The notes under the pieces: generated by a model
Database searches by the model: none
What the model saw: the letters and a program-made list of their open reading frames with translations, nothing else
Told to the model about the DNA's origin: nothing
Assembly (NCBI GenBank): GCA_035341855.1
Contig: DAOQWA010000004.1
Location: forward strand, 62,001 to 126,000
Direction of reading: 5' to 3'
Source of the DNA: QQVM01 sp035341855
GTDB taxonomy: Bacteria; Bacteroidota; Bacteroidia; AKYH767-A; 2013-40CM-41-45
DNA length: 64,000 bases
Part shown: positions 43,057 through 51,929 of the stretch, one piece after another
How the letters are laid out: each line of letters begins with the position of its first letter
How positions within the stretch are numbered: position 1 is the stretch's first letter
Program-made: the position numbers and the translations under genes

Positions 43057-44406
43057 CTAATTCAATAACCTGTCAAGAACTTCGATCTGTGCCTCGATAT
43101 GCTTTCTTCTGTCAGCAAGAAAAGCTTTCAAGCCCGGAATAAAATTGCCGGGATCTAAAGGATCTCCTATAGTGCTGCTGATATTAGTATCAAAATCAGT
43201 ATTTGAATACATTTTATTGCTATCGGCATATACAGCAACGCGAATACGCAGGGAAAGGCTGTCTATGATGTGCTCCATACGTTCCAATTTAAAGTCTGTG
43301 TTAAACAGTTCCTTTACTATTTTTAAATAGCGTCTTTGTAATATCAGGTTTGAACCAATTGTTCTTTCCAGCAAAGGTCTGGCATCATTGTAAGGCGTTG
43401 AATCGGGAATCATCACACTCATCCTTGTAAGTTGAGGGTAGTTCATAATCGGATTCCAGGCTGCGAATGAATAGTTTCCATCTAATGAGATCCATTGCCA
43501 TTTTCCGGAGCTGCTATCATGATAAATAAAAAAGTTGTGTGGATAGAACATATTGTAAGCATCTATGTTCCCTATCAAATTATTGATAGCCCAGGCTTTT
43601 AAACAGTCGTCAAGATTTATGATTTTATTTATTCGCTGAGCATACTCTTCCTCACTTAGAATAGTGTCGTTTATCAGTTTAATTAATTTAACCAGGTCTG
43701 TCCAATCGTTTTTCTCTTCATTGTTTTTAAGTCCATAACGCATGTAATATTTCGACTGATCATTTCCAAGGTATACGAAATTAGCTACAGGGTCTCCCTG
43801 AAACAGGTTACCCTTTTTTTCATTGAATCGGGTTTCAAGAAAAACATTGTCGATATTTTCATTCGCCTGATATAGTCCCCAGTATTTATCATTCAAATAA
43901 ACTTTGGCGAAGGTAGCACGAGGTGCAGGGAGGCCATGCTTATTCATGAGATCCAGATATATTTTCTCCCTTATCATGGTAGGATCTTTGAAATTGTTTG
44001 TAAGGTTTAGATCTTCCAGACCATAGAAGTCTTGTTTCTTGATGAACTTGTCAAATTTTATTCGGAATGGCTTCTTCTTGCCCGGATAGAAATCGTAAGA
44101 TGACTCACCCTTAAATCTTACACCGCATGAGTATAGAATCTTTCCATCGATAATAACCGTTGCCTGCATATAAGTGGCCATATCAAGGGAATCCTGGATG
44201 TTTTTATAGTATGTCAATGAATCCCAATAATTACATTGCGTAAAGTAAATTTTTATAGTGTGAATAGAGTCTTTCTCAAAGAAGGCCTTTCCATAATCCT
44301 TAGGTGCTTTGGATATCTTGTTTTGTTCCTGAGCAAACAAACTGCTTAGCACAAGTTGAAAAAGTAATATGAGCAAAAACGCTGGTCGTATGTCTTTTAG
44401 TTTCAT
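43057..44406 (-). CDS. CotH-family protein kinase-like secreted protein
   Basis: A 449-aa protein with a signal peptide ending SSLFAQ. CotH-family features are visible: RFKGESSYDFYPGKKKPFRIKFD, LNLTNNFKDPTMIREKI, the YWGLYQANENID segment, GNLFQGD and the late acidic motif WQWISLDGNYSFAAW. CotH proteins are atypical kinases, first shown to phosphorylate a spore-coat protein, and are common as secreted proteins in many bacteria. Here it lies in an exopolysaccharide-type operon (9 bases after the TPR-barrel gene, 57 before the HEAT gene), so a role in modifying an envelope protein or the polymer is plausible but unproven. The signal peptide places it in the periplasm or at the surface, where an ATP source would be an open question. 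Confidence 0.85.
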   Translation of the reverse strand: MKLKDIRPAFLLILLFQLVLSSLFAQEQNKISKAPKDYGKAFFEKDSIHTIKIYFTQCNYWDSLTYYKNIQDSLDMATYMQATVIIDGKILYSCGVRFKGESSYDFYPGKKKPFRIKFDKFIKKQDFYGLEDLNLTNNFKDPTMIREKIYLDLMNKHGLPAPRATFAKVYLNDKYWGLYQANENIDNVFLETRFNEKKGNLFQGDPVANFVYLGNDQSKYYMRYGLKNNEEKNDWTDLVKLIKLINDTILSEEEYAQRINKIINLDDCLKAWAINNLIGNIDAYNMFYPHNFFIYHDSSSGKWQWISLDGNYSFAAWNPIMNYPQLTRMSVMIPDSTPYNDARPLLERTIGSNLILQRRYLKIVKELFNTDFKLERMEHIIDSLSLRIRVAVYADSNKMYSNTDFDTNISSTIGDPLDPGNFIPGLKAFLADRRKHIEAQIEVLDRLLN

Positions 44407-44415
44407 TAGTAGCTG

Positions 44416-45738
44416 TTAAAATACGGTTTTCATTTGAACTCCGATAGATAATCTTTGCTGTGAAGTTCCTTCACGGATTTCTTCTTGAGCAACACCTATA
44501 TCTCCCTTCATCACCCATCGACCGAAGATGCGACGTTGATACTCAATTGCCAGAGAATATGAACTAAAAAGTGGCGTCGAGGCTAAAGCTAGTTTGTCTT
44601 CATCAGGTGATTGTCCCCGGTTGACACGGATACCTAAATAGTTATCTGCATCATCAAAATAATTTCTAATATTAAGGATATATGTCTGCGATGTTTTACG
44701 TAAAAATCTTTCGGTGCCAAGGCTTACTTTGGGTGTAAGGAAGGTTCTGAATGCGAACCAGTAATTCCTGTAGTATTTCCCGAGACTTGCTGTATATATG
44801 GATGTTCCCGGAGGAGAAAACCTTAAATATCTATAACCACCGGATAATTCAAAACTTGCAGGAAGTTTCTGAAATATTTCTACACCTGCTCTCAGATCCG
44901 GAAACACTTTAGAATCACTAAACCCGAGATTAACATACAGGTAGTTGGATTTGACAAAACGCAGATAACCATCGGCTTCAGCTTGCAAGCCTTGCGAATT
45001 AAACTTTTCAGCATAGCTGGCTCTGTAAATGATGGAACCAAAACTAAAGCTTCTTCCGACTTCTATCGAAGCTAATTTCTGAGGATCACGGTCATTGAAA
45101 TAATCGGTTGAAAAAGAAGCTGCGAACTTGTTGCTCAGCCTTGAGTCACTCATAGAATTCAGAAGCACTATCGCATCCTTGTTACCGGGATTCAGATCTA
45201 ATGCTCTCCGAAGTGATAATGCCGCTGCCTCTTTGTCGCCCTGCCTCAACATAATCTTTGCCTTCTTGATCATTAGTGCTTCAGATGTCGGATAGTATCC
45301 CATTGCCAGGCGCAGGTAATTCAATGCCACATCCAAATTATTGGTCCAGTATTCAACATCGATCAAGGCTCCAAGTGCTTCATAGTCGTTTTCTTTTTCG
45401 ATTAATACACGACTAAATTCAGTTCTTGCCGCATCGTATGAGTACTCCCAGGAATAGGTTCTGCCTATATAAGTTCGTACATCATAATAATTAGGTTTCT
45501 TTTCAAGAATCTTGTAACAGATTCGTCTTGCGAAATTGTAATTCTTCGTTGCCCCAATATCTCTGGCTCTCTTAAAAAGTCTGTCAAAATCAGTAGTATC
45601 TGTTACGATGATAACGGTATCAGATTTTTGAATATTCTGTCCGAATGATTGAATACCTGAAAGGACTAACCAGGCCGTCACAAAAAAACGGAAAGGAAGT
45701 TTAAGAAATAAATTTTGATACAAACCCTGGACAGTCAT
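44416..45738 (-). CDS. TPR plus YaiO-family outer-membrane beta-barrel protein
   Basis: A 440-aa protein. The N-terminal signal peptide (FRFFVTAWLVLSGIQSFGQ) is followed by TPR helices (about residues 50-215; YDVRTYIGRTYSWEYSYDAARTEF, NPGNKDAIVLLNSM). A YaiO-type beta-barrel of about 215 residues starts near FAASFSTDYFND and ends in an aromatic residue (MKTVF), as outer-membrane barrels do. A TPR scaffold fused to a barrel is the layout of PgaA-like exporters, and the operon also encodes a GT2 synthase, so it is likely to form the polymer exit pore. It is the first gene of the four-gene operon; a TATCTTTG element lies 19-26 bases before the start codon. Confidence 0.83.
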   Translation of the reverse strand: MTVQGLYQNLFLKLPFRFFVTAWLVLSGIQSFGQNIQKSDTVIIVTDTTDFDRLFKRARDIGATKNYNFARRICYKILEKKPNYYDVRTYIGRTYSWEYSYDAARTEFSRVLIEKENDYEALGALIDVEYWTNNLDVALNYLRLAMGYYPTSEALMIKKAKIMLRQGDKEAAALSLRRALDLNPGNKDAIVLLNSMSDSRLSNKFAASFSTDYFNDRDPQKLASIEVGRSFSFGSIIYRASYAEKFNSQGLQAEADGYLRFVKSNYLYVNLGFSDSKVFPDLRAGVEIFQKLPASFELSGGYRYLRFSPPGTSIYTASLGKYYRNYWFAFRTFLTPKVSLGTERFLRKTSQTYILNIRNYFDDADNYLGIRVNRGQSPDEDKLALASTPLFSSYSLAIEYQRRIFGRWVMKGDIGVAQEEIREGTSQQRLSIGVQMKTVF

Positions 45739-45756
45739 AAATGAAGAAAATCACGT

Positions 45757-45764
45757 CAAAGATA
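45757..45764 (-). promoter_or_regulatory. Candidate -7 promoter element of the exopolysaccharide-type operon
   Basis: The minus strand reads TATCTTTG, matching TAnnTTTG, giving a leader of roughly 13 bases to the ATG at 45738. The nearest upstream TTG is about 23 bases away, slightly longer than usual. Confidence 0.4.
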
Positions 45765-45815
45765 AGAATCCTCTACGGGGGAGGAAACAACCTTGGGAAG
45801 TGATTTGAACGCTGA

Positions 45816-45823
45816 CAAAAGTA
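45816..45823 (-). promoter_or_regulatory. Second candidate -7 element upstream of the exopolysaccharide-type operon
   Basis: The minus strand reads TACTTTTG, a TAnnTTTG match 78 bases before the operon start, without a clear TTTG at the right distance. Weaker than the site at 45757-45764. Confidence 0.25.
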
Positions 45824-45852
45824 TACGTAAATGGGGTGAAATTGTTTGAAAA

Positions 45853-46218
45853 TCAGGCTGATTTCATCAAGATTTTTTTAACCCGTACAGAGAGCTCATT
45901 AGGACTGAAAGGTTTCGTAATGAAATCATCGGCGCCTAACTGAAATGCCTCTAAAACAGTCTTTTCAAGCCCGATTGAAGAAACGATAATTATTGGCGTG
46001 TCAAGACCCATTTCCTTCCGTACCTGGTGAACGATCTCCAAACCTGTAAGGTATGGCATCATGATATCCGTGATAATGATATCAGGCTTGATTGACTTAA
46101 CCTTCTCCAGGGCTTCTTTCCCGTCGCTGGCAAGGTGTACGTCGTATCCTTCCTTTTGCAATTTGAATTCTACCATTTTAAGGACCATCTCATCGTCCTC
46201 ACAAATTAGTACTTTCAT
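45853..46218 (-). CDS. Single-domain response regulator (CheY-like receiver)
   Basis: A 121-aa receiver from the ATG at 46218 (MKVLICEDDE); an in-frame ATG at 46245 would add nine residues outside the fold. Acidic pocket EDD (7-9), phospho-acceptor Asp51 (ITDIMMP) and Lys102 (FITKPF) are all present. There is no output domain, so it probably acts through protein contacts or as a phosphate shuttle. It lies 114 bases upstream of the exopolysaccharide-type operon on the same strand and downstream of the hybrid kinase, from which a terminator separates it. The HPt domain of that kinase is an obvious candidate phosphodonor. Confidence 0.88.
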   Translation of the reverse strand: MKVLICEDDEMVLKMVEFKLQKEGYDVHLASDGKEALEKVKSIKPDIIITDIMMPYLTGLEIVHQVRKEMGLDTPIIIVSSIGLEKTVLEAFQLGADDFITKPFSPNELSVRVKKILMKSA

Positions 46219-46317
46219 AGGTAAAACTAATGTATCCTTGGGCAAGATACGATATTATGTTTAAAACATATTCAAGACTTCACTTATCGGACAGAATTAT
46301 AAAGTTAAGCTGTGAAT

Positions 46318-46344
46318 AAAAAAATCCGGAGACCGGCCCCGGAT
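46318..46344 (-). terminator. Intrinsic terminator after the hybrid histidine kinase
   Basis: Arms ATCCGG (46324-46329) and CCGGAT (46339-46344). On the minus strand the hairpin is followed by a run of T. It lies 67 bases past the kinase stop, so the receiver gene at 45853 is probably transcribed on its own. Confidence 0.65.
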
Positions 46345-46410
46345 GTTTTACCAATATTTATTACCGGAGAAATTAACCTCAGGCTTGGAATTGGATTTTT
46401 TGCAGGAGTT

Positions 46411-48876
46411 TTATTTCAATCCAATGAGCTCATTTTGAAGTTGAGAGAACACACTCTTGCAAACCTTATCAACTTCAGTCATCAGCGCAGTGACTTTTTC
46501 CGGCTGATTTGCTTCTTCACTTAATTTTTCTATTTCTCCAAGTACACTCTGCGTACCTGATAACCCAATATAAGCAAATGAAGGTTTTATTCTGTGAGCT
46601 ATTTGCCTCAATGACTCCCAGTTCTGAGCCTTCAGCGAGGCGTTCATTTCAGCAATCGCTTCAGGGGTCTTGTTCAGGAACATTTCAATCATCTCAATGA
46701 TGAAAGTGTCATTTCCATCAGCAATCTGCTTGAGGTAGCTCAGATTTATTTTATACTCACTGCCTTCTTCTTTTGTTATTCTTTGAGAAGGATTCTCAAC
46801 GATAAGGTGAGGAGTATGGGGATCTGATTTCACACTTAGTGGAATTGCATTCCCGGTTTCAACATTGCTTGGATTTAATTGCATTGTTTTGTCTGTAGCC
46901 CTCGCCGTCTCTGAATTTTCAATGCTTTGACCGGAAGCCTCCAACGAAGAATGATTCAAATTGGTTAGCTTTATGATCTTCTTTTTTAATTCAATCGGAT
47001 CAAAAGGTTTGCTGATATAGTCGTCCATTCCGGCATCATAGCATTTTTGCTTTTCCTGCGGGGTAGCATGGGCTGTCATGGCAACCACCGGAATGTTTCT
47101 AAGATGATCCGGCAACTCAGAGCGAATTTTCAGGCATGCAGTATGACCATCCATTTCCGGCATTTGTATGTCCATTAATACAAGATCATAATCAGCACTT
47201 TGAAGTTTTTCCAAAGCGACCCGACCGTTTTCTGCACATTCGAGATGAGTGTTCCAATCAGCAAATAGCTTCTTGATGACCATTTGGTTGATCATATTAT
47301 CCTCTGCAACCAAAATCCGGAGATGTGAAATTGAAATGTCCGCATCCGGACTCATTTCATCCTGAATTTCCTTTAAGTCGGCTATCTGGAAACTGAGGTG
47401 AAAGAAGAAGGTTGTTCCCTTTCCAACTTCACTTCGGACACCAATTTGCCCTCCCTGCAGTTCGATCATGTTCTTAACAATTGTGAGGCCTAAACCTGTT
47501 CCGCCAAACTTTCTTGTTGTCTCACTGCTCGCCTGTGTGAAGCTTTCAAAAATATTGGCAAGACTGGATTCCGGTATACCGATTCCGCTGTCTTTTATTT
47601 CAAAATCGATGATCGCCTCTTTGTTGCTTTTGTCTCGTAGTTTAAGGTCAATGACAACTTCACCTTTTTCAGTAAACTTAATGGCGTTGCTGATTAAATT
47701 ATTAAGGATTTGATTTAATCGCGTCGGATCACCGGTAATATGAGGTGGAATTGCAGGATCAATATCGGTTCTAAGCGAAATTGATTTTTCATCTGCCTTT
47801 ATCTGGAACAATTCTACTGAATGCTCTACGATTTCAGTTATGTTGAATGCAACATTTTCAAACGTCATTTTACCCGCCTCAATCTTGGAAAAATCGAGAA
47901 TGTCATTGATGATGACCAGAAGATTATCCGAACATGTTTTGATTGATCGCAGATATCGGTTTTGCTCCTCATCAAGATTGCTTTCAAGCAGGATTCTTGT
48001 GAGTCCTATAATCCCGTTCATCGGTGTCCTGATCTCATGGCTCATGTTTGCCAGGAATTGCTCCTTGATCTTGGCAGTTTCTTCAGCCACCTGTTTTGCA
48101 CGTAAAAGTGCTTCTTCTGCATTCTTGTGGTCCGTGATATCTGATGCGACACCAATCACTCCAATAGCCTTCTTTTGATTGTCTAGTGTTGCCGTGTAGA
48201 AGACCTCAAAAAATTTCCCTCCTAATTCTACAACATTTGTCACTTCTTCACCTGCCATAGCCCGGTTAAAATCTTCCTTGCTAAGGGGGAGCATAGGAGC
48301 AGCCTCGAGATGTAAGCCTAAGAATTCATTTTTATCTATACCGACGTCAGCAAGTCCCTTTCCTTCAAATAAAGTAAACATTGCATTTTCATCGAGTGCA
48401 AAGAGTATGATAGGAGAGTTGGCAACAACTGTTTGCAAACGTCTTTGTGTGTCGACGAGCTGAAGCTCAAGAAGTTTTCTTTCTTTCTCCGTTTTCTTTA
48501 GATTCACCATGTATCGTACGCTCTGTGCGATACCTTCTGGCGACAGTAAAACTTTAGGGATATAGTCATTCGCTCCGTTTCGCATTGCCTGCACAGCAAG
48601 TTTTTCGTCGCCCTGACTTGTTACTATGATGATAGGGGAAGTATTCTTGGCATCACGGATTGCTTTAAGTAGCTCAAGGCCCGTTCCTCCCGGAAGATTA
48701 TAGTCCAGAAAGATGCAATCATAGTCACGTTCCGTGGCTGCTGCCAATCCGCTTTCATGATCAACAGCAAAATGCAATTGATGCTTGATTGCTGAAGCAT
48801 TCAATGCCCGCTTCATTATCATTCTATCCAGCTCGTCATCTTCAACGACCAAAATCTGTAATACCTGTTCTTCCAT
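46411..48876 (-). CDS. Hybrid histidine kinase: REC-PAS-HisKA-HATPase-REC-HPt
   Basis: An 821-aa soluble-looking kinase without membrane helices. An N-terminal receiver (Asp58 in IFLDYNLPGG) is followed by a PAS domain (about 145-255) and a HisKA domain with His280 in SHEIRTPMNG. The ATPase domain has NLISNAIKF, DSGIGIP and GGTGLGL. A second receiver carries Asp569 in LMDIQMPEMDGH, and after a linker the C-terminal HPt domain has His761 in AHRIKP. The full phosphorelay His-Asp-His is thus in one chain and would need a separate final receiver, for which the single-domain receiver at 45853 is well placed. The N-terminal receiver suggests the kinase is itself controlled by another kinase. The target pathway is likely the neighbouring polysaccharide operon, by position only. 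Confidence 0.9.
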   Translation of the reverse strand: MEEQVLQILVVEDDELDRMIMKRALNASAIKHQLHFAVDHESGLAAATERDYDCIFLDYNLPGGTGLELLKAIRDAKNTSPIIIVTSQGDEKLAVQAMRNGANDYIPKVLLSPEGIAQSVRYMVNLKKTEKERKLLELQLVDTQRRLQTVVANSPIILFALDENAMFTLFEGKGLADVGIDKNEFLGLHLEAAPMLPLSKEDFNRAMAGEEVTNVVELGGKFFEVFYTATLDNQKKAIGVIGVASDITDHKNAEEALLRAKQVAEETAKIKEQFLANMSHEIRTPMNGIIGLTRILLESNLDEEQNRYLRSIKTCSDNLLVIINDILDFSKIEAGKMTFENVAFNITEIVEHSVELFQIKADEKSISLRTDIDPAIPPHITGDPTRLNQILNNLISNAIKFTEKGEVVIDLKLRDKSNKEAIIDFEIKDSGIGIPESSLANIFESFTQASSETTRKFGGTGLGLTIVKNMIELQGGQIGVRSEVGKGTTFFFHLSFQIADLKEIQDEMSPDADISISHLRILVAEDNMINQMVIKKLFADWNTHLECAENGRVALEKLQSADYDLVLMDIQMPEMDGHTACLKIRSELPDHLRNIPVVAMTAHATPQEKQKCYDAGMDDYISKPFDPIELKKKIIKLTNLNHSSLEASGQSIENSETARATDKTMQLNPSNVETGNAIPLSVKSDPHTPHLIVENPSQRITKEEGSEYKINLSYLKQIADGNDTFIIEMIEMFLNKTPEAIAEMNASLKAQNWESLRQIAHRIKPSFAYIGLSGTQSVLGEIEKLSEEANQPEKVTALMTEVDKVCKSVFSQLQNELIGLK

Positions 48877-49055
48877 CTCTCTTATAATTTTAGCGGTGAA
48901 AAAGGAATTGTTATTATCCTTATTCCGGCTATTTTTTTACAGGAAGCTTATAGTATTTGTTAAGAATAATGCTGTAAAACCTTACAGATTTTTGTAAGAT
49001 GATGCTGAAATTAACTTCGGGTAAGCCGAATTACAGTGCATTTTATTGCAAAAAA

Positions 49056-50498
49056 TTATTTCTGTAAAAAGAAAAAGTCTATCAAATTATAAAATTCCGG
49101 AATACTGTATGGCGATTTGCCTGCCATATACTCGTCAATGGCTATGCTTATCTCTTTCGGAGAGATATATTCATTAGCATCAGTATCAAGCCGTCGGTAG
49201 AGTGGTGGTACTTTGGCTCTGGAAGGATCGCCAAGATTTAATTTCTCAATATCAGATTTTTCTAATTCAGGCTTTCTTTGAATGAGACGATCATAGCTTT
49301 GTACATATTCTACAATGGCAGGTAGTGCTGCAAGTGAATCCTTGAGAAACTTCTCTTCGATCATCTCTTCAGTAATGGTTACTCCGTCAACCGTTACAAC
49401 TGCGTTTGGAGCTGAATTAGGTTCAAGATCTCTGTAATCCGGTATTCCGTCATCATCCTTGTCGATCGGTTTTCCTCTTGCATCTACTTTTTCTTTTGAA
49501 GGTGTAGCTGATGAATCATCTTCAATATCTGGTATCCCATCCATATCGGAATCCTCATATGCCAAAGCTTTAAAGTCAACATCCTTAAGGTCAGATTTAC
49601 TCAGACTATAAATATTTTTTCGCTTTGTTTCACTCTGCGCTGCAAGATCGAAGCGTAGTGAGACAGAACTGAAAATCAAGTTGTCATTTTTAGCATTTCC
49701 CTTTCTGATGCCATTGCTTTTCTCAGTTACACCATCAATCAGGTCGGATCCAACCAGATGCCAGACAGAGCTGAAATGCAGGGAAACCTTAGGTGAGAGA
49801 ACGAATCGAACTCCTGCACCTATTGGAAAGCCAATAGCCGCCTGACTGTACTTTCCAAAACCATCAAGGTTTGCATCGCGCAGATCTGTTTCGTATTTGT
49901 AGTCACGATGAATTTTTATGGCGGATGAAGCACCGGTGTCGTTTTGTGCCAGGTTTCTCACCGACCCGTCACTCCAATAGTGATAGGTGTTACCTTCTGC
50001 ATCTTTCAGATCGGCGAAACTGTGAAAAATAACATATTCCACACCGGCAGTTACATATGGAATTAATATCTGATCTGATCTTTTTTTATTTATGAAATCA
50101 TATCGTACCATGATTCCTTCAGCAACGATTGATGATTGAAAGTTTAAAGCCTTGCTACGATCCTGCTCTTCTCCATATACCTTTCCGGATAATAGAGTTG
50201 CTGCAAAAGATATTCGCGATTTTGTTTGCAATTGCAGCTCTATCTGGAAGCCGGATTTATTAAAAAATGGTTCATTGGCCTTGGTATAACCTACATCGCC
50301 TATAAAGTTAAATACTCCGGGGGCAAGGCTCACTACAGGTAAGAATGACTTTACATTTCTTTTGCCGGCTTGTTCCCGGGAGTAAACGTTTGTAGTCGTG
50401 GTGAGTAATGAAATTACAATCACCATGATTAAAATAGTGATCGTATTCTTACTTCCGGAGTGTAGTTTTTGTCCTTTTATTTGAATGAAGGGCTTCAA
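49056..50498 (-). CDS. Outer-membrane beta-barrel protein with calcium-binding-type repeats
   Basis: A 480-aa protein with a hydrophobic leader (ITILIMVIVISLLTTTTNVYS). Residues about 50-290 alternate beta strands as in a small outer-membrane barrel (APGVFNFIGDVGY, PIGAGVRFVLSPKVSLHFS). Thrombospondin type 3-like Asp-rich repeats follow (DSDMDGIPDIEDD, DKDDDGIPDYRD), and near the C-terminus there is an EF-hand-like loop (LDTDANEYISPKEI). The layout suggests an outer-membrane protein whose periplasmic or surface tail binds calcium, in the manner of OmpA-like proteins but without a recognisable OmpA domain. It starts 57 bases after the SPOR-like gene at 50556, same strand, so both are probably one transcript. 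Function unknown. Confidence 0.65.
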   Translation of the reverse strand: MKPFIQIKGQKLHSGSKNTITILIMVIVISLLTTTTNVYSREQAGKRNVKSFLPVVSLAPGVFNFIGDVGYTKANEPFFNKSGFQIELQLQTKSRISFAATLLSGKVYGEEQDRSKALNFQSSIVAEGIMVRYDFINKKRSDQILIPYVTAGVEYVIFHSFADLKDAEGNTYHYWSDGSVRNLAQNDTGASSAIKIHRDYKYETDLRDANLDGFGKYSQAAIGFPIGAGVRFVLSPKVSLHFSSVWHLVGSDLIDGVTEKSNGIRKGNAKNDNLIFSSVSLRFDLAAQSETKRKNIYSLSKSDLKDVDFKALAYEDSDMDGIPDIEDDSSATPSKEKVDARGKPIDKDDDGIPDYRDLEPNSAPNAVVTVDGVTITEEMIEEKFLKDSLAALPAIVEYVQSYDRLIQRKPELEKSDIEKLNLGDPSRAKVPPLYRRLDTDANEYISPKEISIAIDEYMAGKSPYSIPEFYNLIDFFFLQK

Positions 50499-50555
50499 TT
50501 TTTCGCAATTAAAAGTGTACGAACATCGCTGTATTTTCTGTAAACAGTTTTAAGG

Positions 50556-51782
50556 CTATTGGTTAATTGATAACATACTTTGTGCCTCCTGCAAACTGAT
50601 CCTTTGTCCATCTCTGTAAGCAACTACAAAGGCATCATGCACACTTTTTCTGGTTTTTCTCTTGTGCAGATTTGCCTCCTTGAAATTTGTGAACGATCCA
50701 ATGAGGTATTTTTTCCATCCTTCATGATAAGTCAGAGATACGTCCTCGGTTAATTTATAATATTTATGGAACCAAGCATTATCCCTGACCGGACTTTTCA
50801 TTGTTGCTGATATTTGTACTTTGTACGATATCCCATCTTTTGAAGATGGTAAATTGATATTCACAGTTTCGTTATCTGCAAGCGGTTCTTCGGTAGTCTG
50901 ATCCTCACTTTTCGATAATGCAAGTATATTATCCGCTTGTATTGCATCAGCATCTTCCGTTACTTTTAACGCCTGTTCGTACAGTTCATCATTTTTGTCA
51001 ATAGAATCGAGTTCAATTCCCATTGCAGAATTTCCAAACACCAACATCCCATTTATACTGGGAGGTGTGCGGCGCTGTGATGACCTTACTAAATAGGAAA
51101 TTTTGAATGAACTGTCCACCGGCATCTTCGACCAAGTGAAAGTAACAAGGCCTTCAGAAAAAAGAAAGTGGGCTCCATGGCTTCTTTCTGAAAATGCTTC
51201 GTAGCCCTCCGGAATCTTGTCAATAAAACGAGCGGCACTCTGCTCAGAATTTGGGTGTATCAACAGTTCTACCCTGTATTCATTCAGTTCGGGAACAGTT
51301 GCAATTAAAGTTCTTTCTACCTGTGGTCGATTAGGGTCATTTGCCAATTGATTTCCTGAATCTATACGCACTTCAATTGGTGGGAGTGCATACTGTTCTG
51401 TTTTTTCGTCTTCAAGATAAATAAGCACTCCATTGATAACCTGGAGGTCTTTCATGGTCTCAGGAATGAAAAGGCGGTAACTAATTTCAAAGCTTTCTTC
51501 CACCGGCATTTGCGTCCAAATGAATTTGATGCTTGTTCCATCTTCAATAAATTGCGAATTGGACGCTTCTACTACCTGTACTTTTACTCCTTCCGGTAAA
51601 AATTGTTGAATTCTTGCGAATCCCAAAGTATGACCTTTATGTACGGTCATTCTAATGGTGCATGATGAACCGGGCATTACCGGATCAGGTACTTCTGCCG
51701 TTACATAAACGACAGGCTCAGAAAGAAGTGAAACCAGGAATACGGATAAGGCAGATACAAATACTGTCAATAATTTCAACAT
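50556..51782 (-). CDS. Secreted protein with two DUF11-like modules and a C-terminal SPOR-like domain
   Basis: I chose the ATG at 51782 because it opens a signal peptide (MLKLLTVFVSALSVFLVSLL); an earlier ATG at 51818 adds twelve residues. Two similar beta modules (about residues 20-135 and 150-265) share an FLPEG/KIPEG...F.W..MPV..SF.ISY pattern, as in DUF11-type domains. After a polar linker, residues about 320-400 begin YKVQISATMKSP and continue with KYLIGSFTNFKEA, matching the form of SPOR peptidoglycan-binding domains. It would sit in the periplasm bound to peptidoglycan. Directly upstream of the outer-membrane barrel gene 49056, so a joint envelope role is likely. The precise function is unknown. 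Confidence 0.65.
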   Translation of the reverse strand: MLKLLTVFVSALSVFLVSLLSEPVVYVTAEVPDPVMPGSSCTIRMTVHKGHTLGFARIQQFLPEGVKVQVVEASNSQFIEDGTSIKFIWTQMPVEESFEISYRLFIPETMKDLQVINGVLIYLEDEKTEQYALPPIEVRIDSGNQLANDPNRPQVERTLIATVPELNEYRVELLIHPNSEQSAARFIDKIPEGYEAFSERSHGAHFLFSEGLVTFTWSKMPVDSSFKISYLVRSSQRRTPPSINGMLVFGNSAMGIELDSIDKNDELYEQALKVTEDADAIQADNILALSKSEDQTTEEPLADNETVNINLPSSKDGISYKVQISATMKSPVRDNAWFHKYYKLTEDVSLTYHEGWKKYLIGSFTNFKEANLHKRKTRKSVHDAFVVAYRDGQRISLQEAQSMLSINQ

Positions 51783-51929
51783 CGCATGCGTTTTTACTCG
51801 CTTGTAATTTACAACCAAATAAAGGTGCTATGCCGTAAGAAAGACTCAGTTATTCAACTCATTATGTTGATAACAGTAATTGGAAAAATATTAAATTGCC
51901 TGTAAAGACGGGCTTCGAAGCGTAGAGGA

